This document shows, piece by piece, positions 34,458 through 44,758 of a stretch of DNA of 64,000 bases (the stretch's first letter is position 1; the number at the start of each line of letters is the position of its first letter). The notes under the pieces were generated by a model. It did no database searches, was not told where the DNA came from, and worked only from the letters and a program-made list of their open reading frames with translations. The stretch is from Shewanella gaetbuli. Its GTDB lineage: Bacteria; Pseudomonadota; Gammaproteobacteria; Enterobacterales; Shewanellaceae. The stretch spans positions 310,001 to 374,000 of the forward strand of contig NZ_JAKIKP010000001.1 of assembly GCF_023284065.1 (NCBI RefSeq), read 5' to 3'. Made by a program: the position numbers and the translations under genes.

Positions 34458-34793
34458 TTAGCCACAACACTTTTTATATTTTTTACCACTGCCGCAGGTG
34501 CATGGGTCATTACGGTTAATTTTTTCGCTTGCGGTAACCGCTTTAGGTTTATTCAGAATCCCATTTAACTCAACAATATCTTCCGCGCCGTCAGTCACAA
34601 CACTAATGTTGGCAGCAAGGTTATTGTCATCAACCAGCTTTTGTACTTGCTGCAGACGTTCAGTTGAAGTTACCGTTAATGTCAGTGGGTTTTGCAAGGT
34701 CCCCAGCTTGGTTTGTCGCTTAGTGTTATAGCCACTTTCACCATAGGCGGGTTTAGGGGTTTTACGCCCTTTGAAGAAAAATTTGTCTGACAT
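34458..34793 (-). CDS. SEC-C metal-binding motif protein (PBPRA1643 type)
   Basis: The 111-residue protein begins with the conserved [13 protein letters not shown] and has an alpha/beta middle ([23 protein letters not shown]). It ends in a SEC-C zinc motif, [17 protein letters not shown]. This combination matches the small PBPRA1643 family of marine gammaproteobacteria, of unknown function; the SEC-C motif is the zinc site also found at the end of SecA. It stands alone with its own terminator. Confidence 0.88.
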   Translation of the reverse strand: MSDKFFFKGRKTPKPAYGESGYNTKRQTKLGTLQNPLTLTVTSTERLQQVQKLVDDNNLAANISVVTDGAEDIVELNGILNKPKAVTASEKINRNDPCTCGSGKKYKKCCG

Positions 34794-34944
34794 ACTGTGT
34801 ACCTTAATGACTCTTGAATCGGCTTTTGTTGCGTTGATGAAATCAGTTGCTAAAGTCGGTTGATTAAAATTGATGATAACTTGGCGCAGCTTATACAGTA
34901 ATTGTCTGGTTTTGACTAATATAATTTACCTGTGAGAGTAAATA

Positions 34945-34978
34945 AAAATGCAGACTTGAGGATACAAGTCTGCATTTT
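34945..34978 (-). terminator. Terminator of the sodium-dependent transporter gene
   Basis: AAAATGCAGACTTG (34945-34958) and CAAGTCTGCATTTT (34965-34978) form a 14-bp perfect stem 17 bases beyond the transporter stop. Confidence 0.9.
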
Positions 34979-34995
34979 GTATGTGCTATGAAAAA

Positions 34996-36351
34996 TTAAA
35001 AGAATAACTGCATGATAATCAACATGATTAATACTGGGCAGATGAATTTCACATAAACCGGCCAAATACGCCAGAACACAGTATTGGTATTCACGCCTTC
35101 TTGAGCGGCAATGACGCTAATTAATTGGTTTCTATTCCATACCCAACCTAAGAAGATAGCGATGCCTAACGCGATAAGTGGCTGCGCTCGCTCAGTTGTT
35201 AAGGTGATGATTAAGCCAAATAGAGCCTCAAAGTTAAACACAATCACACTGGCCAATATTGCAATGGTTGCTCCAACCAGTAAGGTGGCGCGCTCACGGC
35301 TGATAGTTGTTTTTTCGACAATGTAGCTGGTGGGGACTTCAACAATAGAAATCGCTGAGGTTAAACCTGCTATGGTCATTAAGCTGAAAAACACGATGGC
35401 TAAAATATAATGACTTGCACCGCTAAAGGTATCAAACAGTGCAGGTAACACCGTGAATACTAAGGTGTCTGCGTTAAGTAGGCTGCCGTCTTCTGCAAAA
35501 ATTTGCACGCCATTATGTTGGGCAACGTACATGGCAGGAATAATCATTAATGCCGCAAAAAAAGCTACAGAAGTATCGGTTAAAGTGACATAAGCGGTTA
35601 ATTTACTTAAATCTTCTTTTTGGCTTAAGTACGCACCGTAAACCATCATTGCGCCAGTACCGACCGATAACGAGAAGAAGGTTTGTCCTAGCGCACCAAT
35701 TAACACGTCTGTATCAAATACCATTGAAAAGTCTGGGGTAAACAACGCCTTTAAACCTTGCATTGCCCCAGGCTGAGTTAAAATGTAACCCGAACCACCA
35801 ATTAACATTAGGATCAACATGGGCATTAATCGCTTTGACCAACGCTCAATACCTTGTTGTACCCCTTGTCTAATGACCAAGATGACCAATGCGATAAAGA
35901 TTAAAGTGAAAACTAAATTACGAGATGCTGAAAACTCAGTTAACCAACTTGTTGCAGTAGGCAAGTTGGCCGCCTCGGTGATTGGTGAAATAGCAAAACT
36001 GATAAACCAACCAGACAATATGCTGTAAAAAGTACAAATTAAGGTTGCGGTAATAATTGAAATAAACCCAATCGATTTAGCCACTTTTTTAGCTATTGAA
36101 TGGCTAGCTAATTTAGCCATGGCATCAGCTGGGTTGGTTTTTCCATGACGGCCAACCATCAATTCGGCAAGTAGCATTGGATAGCCAAGTAGCACAATAA
36201 GCACAGCATACATCAATAAAAATGCACCGCCGCCGTGGCTTGCCGCTTGAGTAGGAAACCCCCAAATATTACCTACACCAACAGCTGAGCCTGCTGCTGC
36301 CATAATAAAGCCGATTCTTGAACTAAATTGCCCATTTAATTGTGTTGCCAT
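34996..36351 (-). CDS. Neurotransmitter:sodium symporter-family (NSS/SNF) transporter
   Basis: The 451-residue protein has about 11-12 helices. The unwound TM1 sodium/substrate motif is present (GSAVGVGNIWGFPTQAASHGGGAF, residues 17-40), as in LeuT-type proteins. It lacks the twelfth-helix extension of eukaryotic members, as is usual in bacteria. It would import an amino acid with sodium, fitting a marine organism. The Lrp-family gene upstream is on the same strand 382 bases away and could regulate it. Confidence 0.92.
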   Translation of the reverse strand: MATQLNGQFSSRIGFIMAAAGSAVGVGNIWGFPTQAASHGGGAFLLMYAVLIVLLGYPMLLAELMVGRHGKTNPADAMAKLASHSIAKKVAKSIGFISIITATLICTFYSILSGWFISFAISPITEAANLPTATSWLTEFSASRNLVFTLIFIALVILVIRQGVQQGIERWSKRLMPMLILMLIGGSGYILTQPGAMQGLKALFTPDFSMVFDTDVLIGALGQTFFSLSVGTGAMMVYGAYLSQKEDLSKLTAYVTLTDTSVAFFAALMIIPAMYVAQHNGVQIFAEDGSLLNADTLVFTVLPALFDTFSGASHYILAIVFFSLMTIAGLTSAISIVEVPTSYIVEKTTISRERATLLVGATIAILASVIVFNFEALFGLIITLTTERAQPLIALGIAIFLGWVWNRNQLISVIAAQEGVNTNTVFWRIWPVYVKFICPVLIMLIIMQLFF

Positions 36352-36733
36352 GAACTGCCGTTTTCCTGAATGAATAAATGTTTTAGGCGGCGGATTGTAG
36401 TGTTCAATATAAAATTCGCAACGAGATTTTATTGTCTTTATATGGTTATTTTGGGGTTATCTCTAGCGTTAAATGAGTTGTTTTTGATGTTAACTTTTAG
36501 GTGTCGATGTATTTATGGTGATTTGTTGTTTTGGGGCTGGGGTTTGTTGTATTAAACGCAATTTTATGGCGTTAAGTCGATTTTCAAAAAGGTGATCTTT
36601 GTCACGAAAGGGCGTTCTAAAGTCGTGTGCAGTTGTATTAAGTTTGTAATTATCATGGGTAGGCGATGTAACGATAGATCAAAGCTGCAACGACAAAACC
36701 GCCAAGTTAGAGGGCGGGGACTTAACCTGTCGA
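36352..36733. promoter_or_regulatory. Upstream region of the sodium symporter gene
   Basis: These 382 bases include T/G-rich stretches and one short + strand ORF without a ribosome site that I do not accept. The transporter promoter must be here. No strong dyad is seen. Confidence 0.3.
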
Positions 36734-37210
36734 TTACTCGGGTAAAGGAATGATTGATTTTTGCTTCACATGTTTAAGGACAAAACTAGAGTGGACTCCT
36801 CTGATATGCGGGTTAGAGGTGAGCTTTTCTAATAAAAATGTTTTGTAGTGAGCCATATCTTTTACCAACACTTTTAGTTGGTAGTCAGCGTCGCTACCGG
36901 TCAGTAGGCAACATTCTTGCACTTCATCATAAGCGGTTACGGTTGTTTCAAACTGTTCCAGTACTTCTTGGTTATGTTTTTCTAAACGTACTTGGATAAA
37001 AGCCGTTAAAGCTAAATCAAAATGAGTAGCACTTAATAAAGTGGCGTAACCGGCAATATAACCGGCATCTTCTAAAGCTTTAACTCTTCTAGAACACGGA
37101 GAAGCCGATAAGCCAACTTTAGTGGCTAATTCTTGGTTAGACAGCTTGCCTGACGTTTGCAGCAATTTAAGTATTTTTAAGTCAGTTTGATCTAGTTGCA
37201 TTGGAGGCAT
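36734..37210 (-). CDS. Lrp/AsnC-family transcriptional regulator
   Basis: The protein has about 158 residues. An N-terminal helix-turn-helix (LDQTDLKILKLLQTSGKLSNQELATKVGLSASPCSRRVKALE) is followed by a RAM/AsnC ligand domain (ECCLLTGSDADYQLKVLVKD). The start is unclear: TTG at 37228, ATG at 37210 and ATG at 37201 are in frame and none has a good ribosome site; I use 37210. Lrp family members sense amino acids. Target genes are unknown, with the adjacent symporter a candidate. Confidence 0.9.
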   Translation of the reverse strand: MPPMQLDQTDLKILKLLQTSGKLSNQELATKVGLSASPCSRRVKALEDAGYIAGYATLLSATHFDLALTAFIQVRLEKHNQEVLEQFETTVTAYDEVQECCLLTGSDADYQLKVLVKDMAHYKTFLLEKLTSNPHIRGVHSSFVLKHVKQKSIIPLPE

Positions 37211-37285
37211 GAGTTTTAATGTTCGCAAGAGTGGATAGTGACTAGTCTAACGAATTTGCTAGCATTGCTCTAGGTTGTAGAAACA

Positions 37286-37314
37286 AATATGCCGCTTATT
37301 ATAAGCGGCATATT
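37286..37314 (-). terminator. Terminator of the lolB-ispE-prs operon
   Basis: AATATGCCGCTTA (37286-37298) and TAAGCGGCATATT (37302-37314) form a 13-bp perfect stem with a 3-base loop, 58 bases beyond the prs stop. Confidence 0.8.
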
Positions 37315-37372
37315 ATGATTATCTGTCAGTGTGTTTTATCTGCTGCATGCGCAGTATTACTGACGGAGCCAA

Positions 37373-38320
37373 TTAGTGACGGAACATTGCAGAGATAGAC
37401 TCTTCATTGCTTACGCGACGAATGGCTTCAGCTAGTACAGCTGACATAGTAAGTTGTGATACTTTACCCACTTTAAGCATTTCAGGGCTTAAAGGTACGG
37501 TATCAGTCACAATCACTTCATCAATCACTGAGTTAGCAATATTTTGTGCAGCATTGCCAGAGAATACTGGGTGAGTCGCGTAAGCGAATACGCGATTTGC
37601 ACCATGTTCTTTTAGGGCTTCTGCAGCTTTACATAGTGTGCCACCGGTATCGATCATGTCATCTACGATAATACAGTCACGACCTTGAACATCACCAATA
37701 ATATGCATAACTTGAGCTACGTTCGCTTGTGGGCGACGTTTGTCAATAATCGCTAGGTCAGAGTCGTCTAATAGCTTAGCGACAGCACGAGCACGTACAA
37801 CGCCACCAATGTCTGGTGAAACAACAACAGGGTTGTCTAACTTCTTAGCTAACATATCTTCAAGTAGCACAGGGCTACCAAATACGTTATCTACTGGCAC
37901 ATCAAAGAAACCTTGAATTTGCTCAGCGTGTAAGTCACAAGTTAATACGCGGTCAACACCTACACTTGATAAAAAGTCAGCAACAACTTTTGCAGTAATA
38001 GGTACACGGGCACTACGTACGCGGCGGTCTTGACGTGCATAACCAAAGTAAGGAATTACTGCGGTGATACGGCCAGCAGAAGCACGACGTAAAGCATCAA
38101 CCATAACGATTAATTCCATTAAATTATCGTTAGTTGGTGCACAAGTAGATTGGATGATAAACACATCCGCACCACGTACGTTTTCGTTAATTTGAACACT
38201 GATTTCACCGTCGCTGAAACGGCCTACAACTGCGTCGCCAAGTTTGCAAAATAAACGTTCGGCAATCTTATTGGCTAGATTTGGGGTAGCGTTACCAGCA
38301 AAGAGCTTGATGTCGGGCAC
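37373..38320 (-). CDS. prs: Ribose-phosphate pyrophosphokinase (PRPP synthase)
   Basis: I place the start at GTG 38318-38320, giving 315 residues, the E. coli length, with the usual beginning [16 protein letters not shown] lies 8 bases upstream. The frame is open to 38368, but the extra 16 residues are not part of the family. Motifs: [26 protein letters not shown] (ATP flag), and the PRPP loop [15 protein letters not shown]. It makes PRPP for nucleotide, His and Trp synthesis. It follows ispE at about 80 bases in the conserved lolB-ispE-prs order. Confidence 0.97.
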   Translation of the reverse strand: MPDIKLFAGNATPNLANKIAERLFCKLGDAVVGRFSDGEISVQINENVRGADVFIIQSTCAPTNDNLMELIVMVDALRRASAGRITAVIPYFGYARQDRRVRSARVPITAKVVADFLSSVGVDRVLTCDLHAEQIQGFFDVPVDNVFGSPVLLEDMLAKKLDNPVVVSPDIGGVVRARAVAKLLDDSDLAIIDKRRPQANVAQVMHIIGDVQGRDCIIVDDMIDTGGTLCKAAEALKEHGANRVFAYATHPVFSGNAAQNIANSVIDEVIVTDTVPLSPEMLKVGKVSQLTMSAVLAEAIRRVSNEESISAMFRH

Positions 38321-38400
38321 TTTATGAACCTCAGGTGTTTGCTTAAAGTTAGTGGCTAAACCCATCAATGCGGCTGCAATTTAAATGGGTTTAGAATAAT

Positions 38401-39264
38401 TTAGTCGAGCTTATCTAGTCGATCCAATAATGGAGACTTATTTAGCCCTTTTGCGACAAAACCTTTCATGTTAGCTGGTAATAAAGCTAAAACATCAAGT
38501 GCTTGTTGCGAATGCTCGAACTCGCCAAACACGCATGCGCCTGTTCCGGTCATTCTCGACGGCGCATATTCTACCAGCCAGCTTAAGGCATTGGCAACTT
38601 GAGGGTGTTGTTTGATCACTAAGTTTTGACAATCATTTGTCCAACTATTGGACAGTAAAGTGTCCATACTCAGTTTGGGAGTGTCACGTTTTAACTCAGG
38701 ATGTTGAAATATACTGCGAGTACAAACATGCACATCAGGGATGATAACTAGGTACCATTTTTCAGGCGGTGATACCGTTTTTAATTGTTCTCCCACACCT
38801 TCGGCAAAAGCCGCTAAACCATTAATAAACACTGGCACATCAGCGCCTAGCGTTAATCCAATTTTAGCTAATTCATGTACAGGTAAGTGGGTTTTCCACA
38901 ATGCATTTAAGGCTACTAAAGTGGTTGCTGCATCTGAAGACCCCCCACCTAAACCGCCTCCCATTGGCAATAATTTGTCTAACCAAATGTCTGCACCACC
39001 ATAATAATGGGTAGCTTCTTTTAAAGATTTTGCAGCTTTTAGAATTAAGTTATCGCTGTCAGGGACAGCCTCTGACATATTTGAATGAAGTCTAAGCTCT
39101 GGCGTTTCAGTGATGTGGAAATCAAGATAATCACAATGGTCAATAAATTGAAATAAGGTTTGCAGTTCATGGTATCCATCGGCGCGCTGCCCGGTAACAT
39201 GTAAAAATAAATTTAGCTTTGCCGGAGCCGGCCAGCTTTTAGATTTTCGGTTGTTATGTTTCAA
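38401..39264 (-). CDS. ispE: 4-diphosphocytidyl-2-C-methyl-D-erythritol kinase
   Basis: The 287-residue GHMP kinase has the N-terminal motif [24 protein letters not shown] and the ATP loop [16 protein letters not shown] (about 94-109). It performs the fourth step of the MEP isoprenoid pathway. The start is TTG at 39262-39264 with AAGGA 7 bases upstream; there is no ATG candidate nearby. It lies 13 bases after lolB, so both are in one operon. Confidence 0.96.
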   Translation of the reverse strand: MKHNNRKSKSWPAPAKLNLFLHVTGQRADGYHELQTLFQFIDHCDYLDFHITETPELRLHSNMSEAVPDSDNLILKAAKSLKEATHYYGGADIWLDKLLPMGGGLGGGSSDAATTLVALNALWKTHLPVHELAKIGLTLGADVPVFINGLAAFAEGVGEQLKTVSPPEKWYLVIIPDVHVCTRSIFQHPELKRDTPKLSMDTLLSNSWTNDCQNLVIKQHPQVANALSWLVEYAPSRMTGTGACVFGEFEHSQQALDVLALLPANMKGFVAKGLNKSPLLDRLDKLD

Positions 39265-39277
39265 CGTAATATCCTTG

Positions 39278-39889
39278 CTAATTGGATTTTGTTGTTAACG
39301 CTTGCCAAATATTAGACTGAATACGTATTTGTACGTCTTGTCGTTCTATTTTTAAGAGTCTGGGCACTTCAACACCACTTTGTTGCTGCCAACTGATAAA
39401 GCTTACTTGCCAATCGGCTTGAGGATCTGGACTGGTAAAGCTTAATATTTTACCGTCTTTATTATAGCTGATAACGTTATCATTGCTGCTAACTCTACCT
39501 GTTAACCAAAGTGGAATGTCGTCAAAGGGAATGGTGATACCACTGACAGAGCTTAACAAGGCTTGCGGGTTAGTATCTTGGTAATTTTTACCATCAACAT
39601 TTAGCTCGGCTATACCCTGATCATCTTTTAATGTTAATACATTGGTGCCTAAAGGGGTGGTCAAACGTAATTCATTACCTTTAGTATGGTGAAACCAATA
39701 TAAGTTAGTGCTAAATTTATCCGTTGATGATTTAACCGCTATTTTACCCTGCAATTCCCAGTGGCTGGCATCTGACACACTGGTGACATTAGTGGGTTGA
39801 TATTCTTGTGTGGGTAAACTAGTACAAGCACTTAGCAACAACAGTAATGTAAAAGCAATTGCACTTTTTATTTGATTGAAACGCGGCAA
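39278..39889 (-). CDS. lolB: Outer-membrane lipoprotein receptor LolB
   Basis: The 203-residue lipoprotein has a signal peptide ending in the lipobox LSAC (about residues 19-22). It has the LolB fold pattern: [24 protein letters not shown] and [12 protein letters not shown]. It accepts lipoproteins from LolA and inserts them in the outer membrane. The start appears to be TTG at 39887-39889 (GAG 6 bases upstream). It is the first gene of the lolB-ispE-prs operon, divergent from hemA, a conserved gammaproteobacterial arrangement. Confidence 0.93.
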   Translation of the reverse strand: MPRFNQIKSAIAFTLLLLLSACTSLPTQEYQPTNVTSVSDASHWELQGKIAVKSSTDKFSTNLYWFHHTKGNELRLTTPLGTNVLTLKDDQGIAELNVDGKNYQDTNPQALLSSVSGITIPFDDIPLWLTGRVSSNDNVISYNKDGKILSFTSPDPQADWQVSFISWQQQSGVEVPRLLKIERQDVQIRIQSNIWQALTTKSN

Positions 39890-40101
39890 AGTAAGCTCGT
39901 TTATAAATAAATGGTTAGTCTATGATACTGGGCAAAGTGGAAGTTGTAAAAATGCTTTTCGTTAAGCGCTTTAAGATTTTGTTACCATAAAGAAAAAATT
40001 AGACATATATTCGGTTTTGTTAACCCTAGTGTATTTTTAATCTGGTTGATTCAGTAGAATAGCCTAATTAATGATACCGAGAAGAACTTAGAACGAGTCA
40101 C

Positions 40102-41352
40102 ATGAGCCTAGTAGCAATCGGGATAAACCATAAAACCGCCACGGTAGATTTACGTGAAAAAGTGGCTTTTTCACCAGACAAAATACACGATGCGATGAAA
40201 AGTCTGGCTAGCAGAACGGCTAGCGGTGAAGCTGTGATCGTGTCTACCTGTAATCGCACTGAGTTATATTGCAACAATGCCAGTGAAGCCGACATTATTG
40301 AATGGTTACAAGATTATCATGGCTTGACCCATGAAGAATTGATGCCATGTATTTATGCTTATCAAGATCACACCGCCGTTAAGCACTTAATGCGCGTTTC
40401 TTCTGGATTAGACTCTTTAGTGTTGGGCGAGCCGCAAATTTTAGGGCAAGTAAAGCAGGCTTTTGTAAAAGCAAAAGAAGCTGGCACGACGGCTGTAACA
40501 ATTGACAGGTTATTTCAAAATACCTTTTCAGTGGCGAAAAAAGTTCGTACAGAAACTGAAATAGGTGCCGCAGCGGTATCTGTTGCCTTTGCTGCTGTGA
40601 GTATGGCCAAACATATTTTCTCCAGCCTTAAAAGTACCAAAGTCTTGTTAATTGGTGCCGGTGAAACCATTGAATTAGTCGCAAAACATCTTAAAGATAA
40701 TGAAGTAGATTCAATGATTGTGGCCAACAGAACCATAGAACGCGCACAAACAATGTGTGAAGAGTTCAATGCTACTGCCATCACTTTGCAACAAATACCT
40801 GATTTTCTTGCTAGTGCCGATATCGTGATATCATCCACTGCCAGCCCTTTACCTATATTAGGTAAAGGCATGGTGGAAAAAGCATTGAAACAACGTCGTC
40901 ATCAACCGATGTTATTAGTGGATATTGCGGTTCCAAGAGATATAGAAGCAGAAGTCGGTGAGTTAGACGACGCTTTCCTTTATACTGTGGACGATTTACA
41001 TAGTATCATTGAACAGAACATGGCTTCCCGTAAGGAAGCTGCCGAGCAAGCAGAATTAATAACTGAAGAGCAAGCGCACCTATTTATGGAGTGGGTTCGT
41101 TCTTTAGAGTCTGTTGACAGTATTCGAGAGTATCGCAGCCAGAGTGTGGCAATTAAAGACGAGTTAGTTGAACGAGCCTTGAACAAGTTAGCCCAAGGCG
41201 GCGATGGCGAACAAGTATTATTAGAGTTAGCAAATAGATTAACTAACCGTCTAATTCATGCTCCCACTCAGGCTTTAACGGCGGCGAGCCGTCAAGGTGA
41301 TTTGAATACGTTAGGACAATTAAGAGTCGCGCTCGGATTAGATAAACACTAA
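40102..41352 (+). CDS. hemA: Glutamyl-tRNA reductase
   Basis: The 416-residue HemA has the N-terminal [20 protein letters not shown]. The catalytic Cys50 is in STCNRTELY, followed by the NADPH domain ([16 protein letters not shown], about 181-196) and a C-terminal dimerisation helix. It reduces glutamyl-tRNA to glutamate-1-semialdehyde, the first committed step of heme synthesis in C5-pathway bacteria. It heads the operon with prfA (14-base gap) and prmC. The 212-base divergent region to lolB carries the promoters. Confidence 0.98.
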   Translation: MSLVAIGINHKTATVDLREKVAFSPDKIHDAMKSLASRTASGEAVIVSTCNRTELYCNNASEADIIEWLQDYHGLTHEELMPCIYAYQDHTAVKHLMRVSSGLDSLVLGEPQILGQVKQAFVKAKEAGTTAVTIDRLFQNTFSVAKKVRTETEIGAAAVSVAFAAVSMAKHIFSSLKSTKVLLIGAGETIELVAKHLKDNEVDSMIVANRTIERAQTMCEEFNATAITLQQIPDFLASADIVISSTASPLPILGKGMVEKALKQRRHQPMLLVDIAVPRDIEAEVGELDDAFLYTVDDLHSIIEQNMASRKEAAEQAELITEEQAHLFMEWVRSLESVDSIREYRSQSVAIKDELVERALNKLAQGGDGEQVLLELANRLTNRLIHAPTQALTAASRQGDLNTLGQLRVALGLDKH

Positions 41353-41366
41353 GGTTAGCGAGCTAA

Positions 41367-42452
41367 ATGAAAGAATCCGTTATCCGCAAGCTTGAAGGCT
41401 TGCTTGAGCGTAATGAAGAAGTATTGGCGTTATTATCTGATGCAGGGGTAATTGCTGATCAAGAGCGTTTTCGTGCTCTGTCAAAAGAATATTCACAACT
41501 TGAAGATGTGGTAAAAGGCTTCAAAGATTTTCAACAAGCCCAAGCTGATCTTGAATCAGCCAAAGAAATGCTTGAAGAAGATGACGCTGAAATGCGTGAA
41601 ATGGCCCAAGAAGAAATTAAAGCCGCTAAACAAGAGCTTGAGCGTTTAGAAGGCGAGCTACAAATTTTACTTCTGCCCAAAGATCCCAACGACGATAGCA
41701 ATGCGTTTATGGAAATTCGTGCTGGAGCAGGTGGTGACGAAGCGGCTATTTTTGCCGGTGACTTATACCGTATGTACAGCAAATATGTTGAAGCCAATCG
41801 CTGGCAAATGGAAGTCATGAACCTTAACGAAGGTGAACATGGCGGCTTTAAAGAAATTATTGTTAAAGTCAGCGGTGAAGGGGTTTACGGCAAGTTAAAA
41901 TATGAGTCAGGCGGGCACCGTGTTCAACGTGTACCAGAAACTGAATCTCAAGGCCGTGTTCATACCTCTGCTTGTACTGTTGTTGTTATGCACGAAGTGC
42001 CTGAAGCGGAAGCGATTTCAATTAACCCTGCTGACTTAAAAGTGGATACTTTTAGAGCTTCAGGTGCGGGTGGACAGCACGTTAACAAAACTGACTCTGC
42101 GATTCGTATTACCCATATTCCAACGGGGATTATTGTCGAGTGTCAGGATCAGCGTTCGCAGCATAAAAATCGTGCACAAGCCATGAGCGTACTAGCTGCA
42201 CGTATTCAAGCGGTTGAAGATGAAAAGCGTCGTAGTGAAGAAGAGTCAACCCGTCGCAGCCTTGTTGCCAGTGGTGATCGTTCTGAACGTATTCGTACTT
42301 ATAACTACCCACAAGGGCGTGTAAGTGACCACCGTATTAACCTAACACTGTATCGTTTAGGTGAAGTTATGGAAGGCGACTTAGATGCATTGCTTGATCC
42401 TATCATGCAAGAACATCAAGCCGATTTACTTGCCGCATTATCTGGCGACTAA
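41367..42452 (+). CDS. prfA: Peptide chain release factor 1
   Basis: The 361-residue RF1 has the stop-codon reading region and the peptidyl-tRNA hydrolysis loop [13 protein letters not shown] (around 233-245). Its length and N-terminal coiled region match the family. It ends translation at UAA and UAG. The GGQ glutamine is methylated by PrmC, whose gene follows after 9 bases. Confidence 0.98.
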   Translation: MKESVIRKLEGLLERNEEVLALLSDAGVIADQERFRALSKEYSQLEDVVKGFKDFQQAQADLESAKEMLEEDDAEMREMAQEEIKAAKQELERLEGELQILLLPKDPNDDSNAFMEIRAGAGGDEAAIFAGDLYRMYSKYVEANRWQMEVMNLNEGEHGGFKEIIVKVSGEGVYGKLKYESGGHRVQRVPETESQGRVHTSACTVVVMHEVPEAEAISINPADLKVDTFRASGAGGQHVNKTDSAIRITHIPTGIIVECQDQRSQHKNRAQAMSVLAARIQAVEDEKRRSEEESTRRSLVASGDRSERIRTYNYPQGRVSDHRINLTLYRLGEVMEGDLDALLDPIMQEHQADLLAALSGD

Positions 42453-42461
42453 GGATTCTTT

Positions 42462-43316
42462 TTGTCTCAGTCTTCTTACTCAACCATCGCAGAAGCCCAG
42501 CAATGGGCTTTTTCGCAATTAGCTTCCACTTCAGAGTCGGCACATGTTGATGCTGAAGCTTTGTTACTTTATTGCCTAAATAAACCCCGTAGTTTTATTT
42601 ATACTTGGCCTGAACGTGCGTTAACGGTTGAGCAGTTTAAACACTTTCAACAGATGATTAAAAAGCGTCAACAAGGTAAACCTGTGGCGCATATTATTGG
42701 TGAGCGTGAGTTTTGGTCGTTGCCGTTTATTGTTAATGAATCAACTCTGATCCCACGTCCTGATACTGAAATTCTGGTTGAAACCGCGCTTAATTTAGCG
42801 ATGCGATTTAATGCCAGAGTGTTAGATTTAGGCACTGGCACTGGGGCTATTGCGTTATCATTAGCTCATGAAAAGCCCAAGTGGCGTATTACCGCAATTG
42901 ATAAAGTCGCTGAAGCGGTGGAACTCGCTAAAGCCAATAGAGCAAATCTAAAGTTAGATCATGTAGAAGTACTACAGTCTGATTGGTTTCAAGCCGTAAA
43001 AGACCGCGACTTTGACTTAATTGTCTCTAACCCGCCTTATATTGATGAGCAAGATGAGCATTTAAATATGGGCGATGTGAGGTTTGAGCCACAAAGTGCG
43101 CTTACTGCTGCAGATGAAGGTTATGCCGATATCTTTCATATTGCAGATAAAGCTCGCGAGCATCTGCTACCTGGCGGCTACTTATTACTGGAACATGGTT
43201 ATCAGCAAGCGTTAAAAGTACGCCAAAAGTTGGTTGATTTAGGTTATCAAAATGTCGCAACGGTGAGAGATTTCGGCAGCAATGACCGTTGTACTATCGG
43301 AACTTGGGTAAGTTAG
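42462..43316 (+). CDS. prmC: Release factor glutamine methyltransferase
   Basis: The 284-residue protein has an N-terminal helical substrate domain, the SAM motif VLDLGTGTGAIALSLA (about 120-135) and the catalytic NPPY (SNPPYIDEQ, about 188). It methylates the GGQ glutamine of RF1 and RF2. The start is TTG at 42462; AAGGA 6 bases upstream supports it and there is no ATG before the conserved region. It is co-transcribed with hemA-prfA. Confidence 0.96.
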   Translation: MSQSSYSTIAEAQQWAFSQLASTSESAHVDAEALLLYCLNKPRSFIYTWPERALTVEQFKHFQQMIKKRQQGKPVAHIIGEREFWSLPFIVNESTLIPRPDTEILVETALNLAMRFNARVLDLGTGTGAIALSLAHEKPKWRITAIDKVAEAVELAKANRANLKLDHVEVLQSDWFQAVKDRDFDLIVSNPPYIDEQDEHLNMGDVRFEPQSALTAADEGYADIFHIADKAREHLLPGGYLLLEHGYQQALKVRQKLVDLGYQNVATVRDFGSNDRCTIGTWVS

Positions 43317-43346
43317 CGTCTTACCTTTACTACGCGATATTGGAAT

Positions 43347-43383
43347 GCGGTTAGTTTATCAAGTAAACTAGCCGCTATTTTTA
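43347..43383 (+). terminator. Terminator-like hairpin after prmC
   Basis: GCGGTTAGTTTA (43347-43358) pairs with TAAACTAGCCGC (43364-43375), with one G-U pair, and TATTTTTATT follows. It may partly separate hemA-prfA-prmC from the sirB genes. Confidence 0.65.
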
Positions 43384-43394
43384 TTCTTGTCTAA

Positions 43395-43805
43395 ATGAGA
43401 AAAACAATAATGGAAACATTTTACAGTTTATACCCAGCGGTTAAGCATTCACATATGTTGCTGGTAGCCCTGAGTGTGTCATTTTTTGTACTCCGTTTTG
43501 GATTACATTTACGTCAGTCTCCATTAATGGAGAAGAAGTTTCTTAAAGTTGCCCCTCACGTCATTGATACTTTCCTACTGGTGTCTGGTTTTACACTTTG
43601 CTTTATGATCAAACAGTATCCGTTTGTTGACCCTTGGATGACCGAAAAAATCATCTGTGTCATTGCTTATATTGCATTGGGGATCATGGCGCTGAAGTCT
43701 AACCGAAATAAACTGTTCAAGTTTTTTGCCTTCATCGGTGCTATCGGTTGGTTAGTGCTAGCGGCAAAGCTGGCTCATTTTAAACAAGTCGTATTAATGG
43801 GTTAA
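43395..43805 (+). CDS. sirB2: SirB2-family membrane protein
   Basis: The 136-residue protein has four predicted membrane helices. The SirB2 start is FYSLYPAVKHSHMLLVALSVSFFVLRF. The family lies between prmC and sirB1 in many gammaproteobacteria. The name comes from Salmonella invasion screens, but conservation in free-living species points to a housekeeping role that is unknown. A second ATG at 43410 (15 bases later), with a weak GAGA site upstream, may be the true start. Confidence 0.88.
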   Translation: MRKTIMETFYSLYPAVKHSHMLLVALSVSFFVLRFGLHLRQSPLMEKKFLKVAPHVIDTFLLVSGFTLCFMIKQYPFVDPWMTEKIICVIAYIALGIMALKSNRNKLFKFFAFIGAIGWLVLAAKLAHFKQVVLMG

Positions 43806-43815
43806 TTGATTTTTA

Positions 43816-44604
43816 ATGGCAAAACTTCAACTTGATAATGCAGTTTCTATACCTGAAACTGCATTTGAGCTATCTGAACATTTAGGTTTTTCACGTGCTC
43901 AGCCCGCATTGTGGGCATGGTATGAAATAGCAGGCTCGGTTCTTAGCCACTACGTGGTGGATCAACATGCTCGCTTAGAAAGACTTCTTAACTGGTTTTA
44001 TCATGATTTAGGCTTTCAGCCTCGTGAAGATTACTTCAGTGTCGAAGCCGCTGATTTATGTTATTGCGTGCTTAAAAGACAAGGAAATAGCACGACATTG
44101 GCGACCTTATTAGTGCTATTAGCTAAACAATTAGATTTACCTCTTGAAGCGGTGTTATTGCCGGGCCAAACGGTGTTGCGAATTAAATTGAATGATCAGA
44201 TTAGCTATTATGATCCCCTCACGGGCAACGCGTTAACACGTAATCAATTACACAATCTAGTGCGTGGCGAATTAGGTAATGCGGCAAAGTTAAAACCTAG
44301 CCATATTAAGCCAGCAAGCATCAAGCGTTTAGTTACTAGAATGCTGCATGAACTAAAAGCGGGTTGTATTGTTAGTCAAAAATACGAGCAGGCGATGGAG
44401 TGCTGTAATTTACTGCTTCAGTGGCACCCAGATGATGTGACTTTAAATCGAGAAAGAGCGTTTATTGCGCAGCAGTTAGGCTGTATTAAAGTGGCTATTT
44501 CTGATTTACAGCACTTTATCGATAACAGCCCCCACGATCCTGTGATTGAATTAGTTAAGATGCAATTAAAAGAACTGAGTCAACATTCACAAACTTATCA
44601 TTAG
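43816..44604 (+). CDS. sirB1: SirB1-family transglutaminase-like/TPR protein
   Basis: The 262-residue protein has an N-terminal transglutaminase-like SirB1 core (YEIAGSVLSHYVVDQHARLERLLNWFYHDLGF, then STTLATLLVLLAKQLDLPLEAVLLPG) and a C-terminal helical tail with TPR-like repeats (about 195-250). Cysteine-protease-like catalytic residues are not evident. It is 10 bases after sirB2. Function is unknown; it is usually next to kdsA, here separated by the DUF819 gene. Confidence 0.88.
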   Translation: MAKLQLDNAVSIPETAFELSEHLGFSRAQPALWAWYEIAGSVLSHYVVDQHARLERLLNWFYHDLGFQPREDYFSVEAADLCYCVLKRQGNSTTLATLLVLLAKQLDLPLEAVLLPGQTVLRIKLNDQISYYDPLTGNALTRNQLHNLVRGELGNAAKLKPSHIKPASIKRLVTRMLHELKAGCIVSQKYEQAMECCNLLLQWHPDDVTLNRERAFIAQQLGCIKVAISDLQHFIDNSPHDPVIELVKMQLKELSQHSQTYH

Positions 44605-44758
44605 GCGTTAACTGTTTTTTTAAGCTAATTTTTTAGGCTTTTATCGCTTGATATAAGGCAAGGTTGGGGATGTTTAACCGCCATCGGCATGACGCCAATA
44701 AATAATAAATGGCTGAGCCATAGCGCTTAGCAAGTGCATTTGTAAGGGAGAATACAGT

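Noticed and set aside
36370..36555. 61-codon + strand ORF upstream of the sodium symporter gene
   Set aside because: No ribosome site, hydrophobic and Phe/Leu-rich as expected from T-rich DNA, and it lies in a promoter region.
38321..38368. N-terminal extension of prs
   Set aside because: The open frame continues upstream, but the GTG at 38320 gives exactly the family length and has a ribosome site; the extra 16 residues do not match the family.
43395..44604. SirB1/SirB2 as virulence regulators
   Set aside because: The name is historical; their place in a housekeeping block with hemA, prfA, prmC and kdsA points to a general role.
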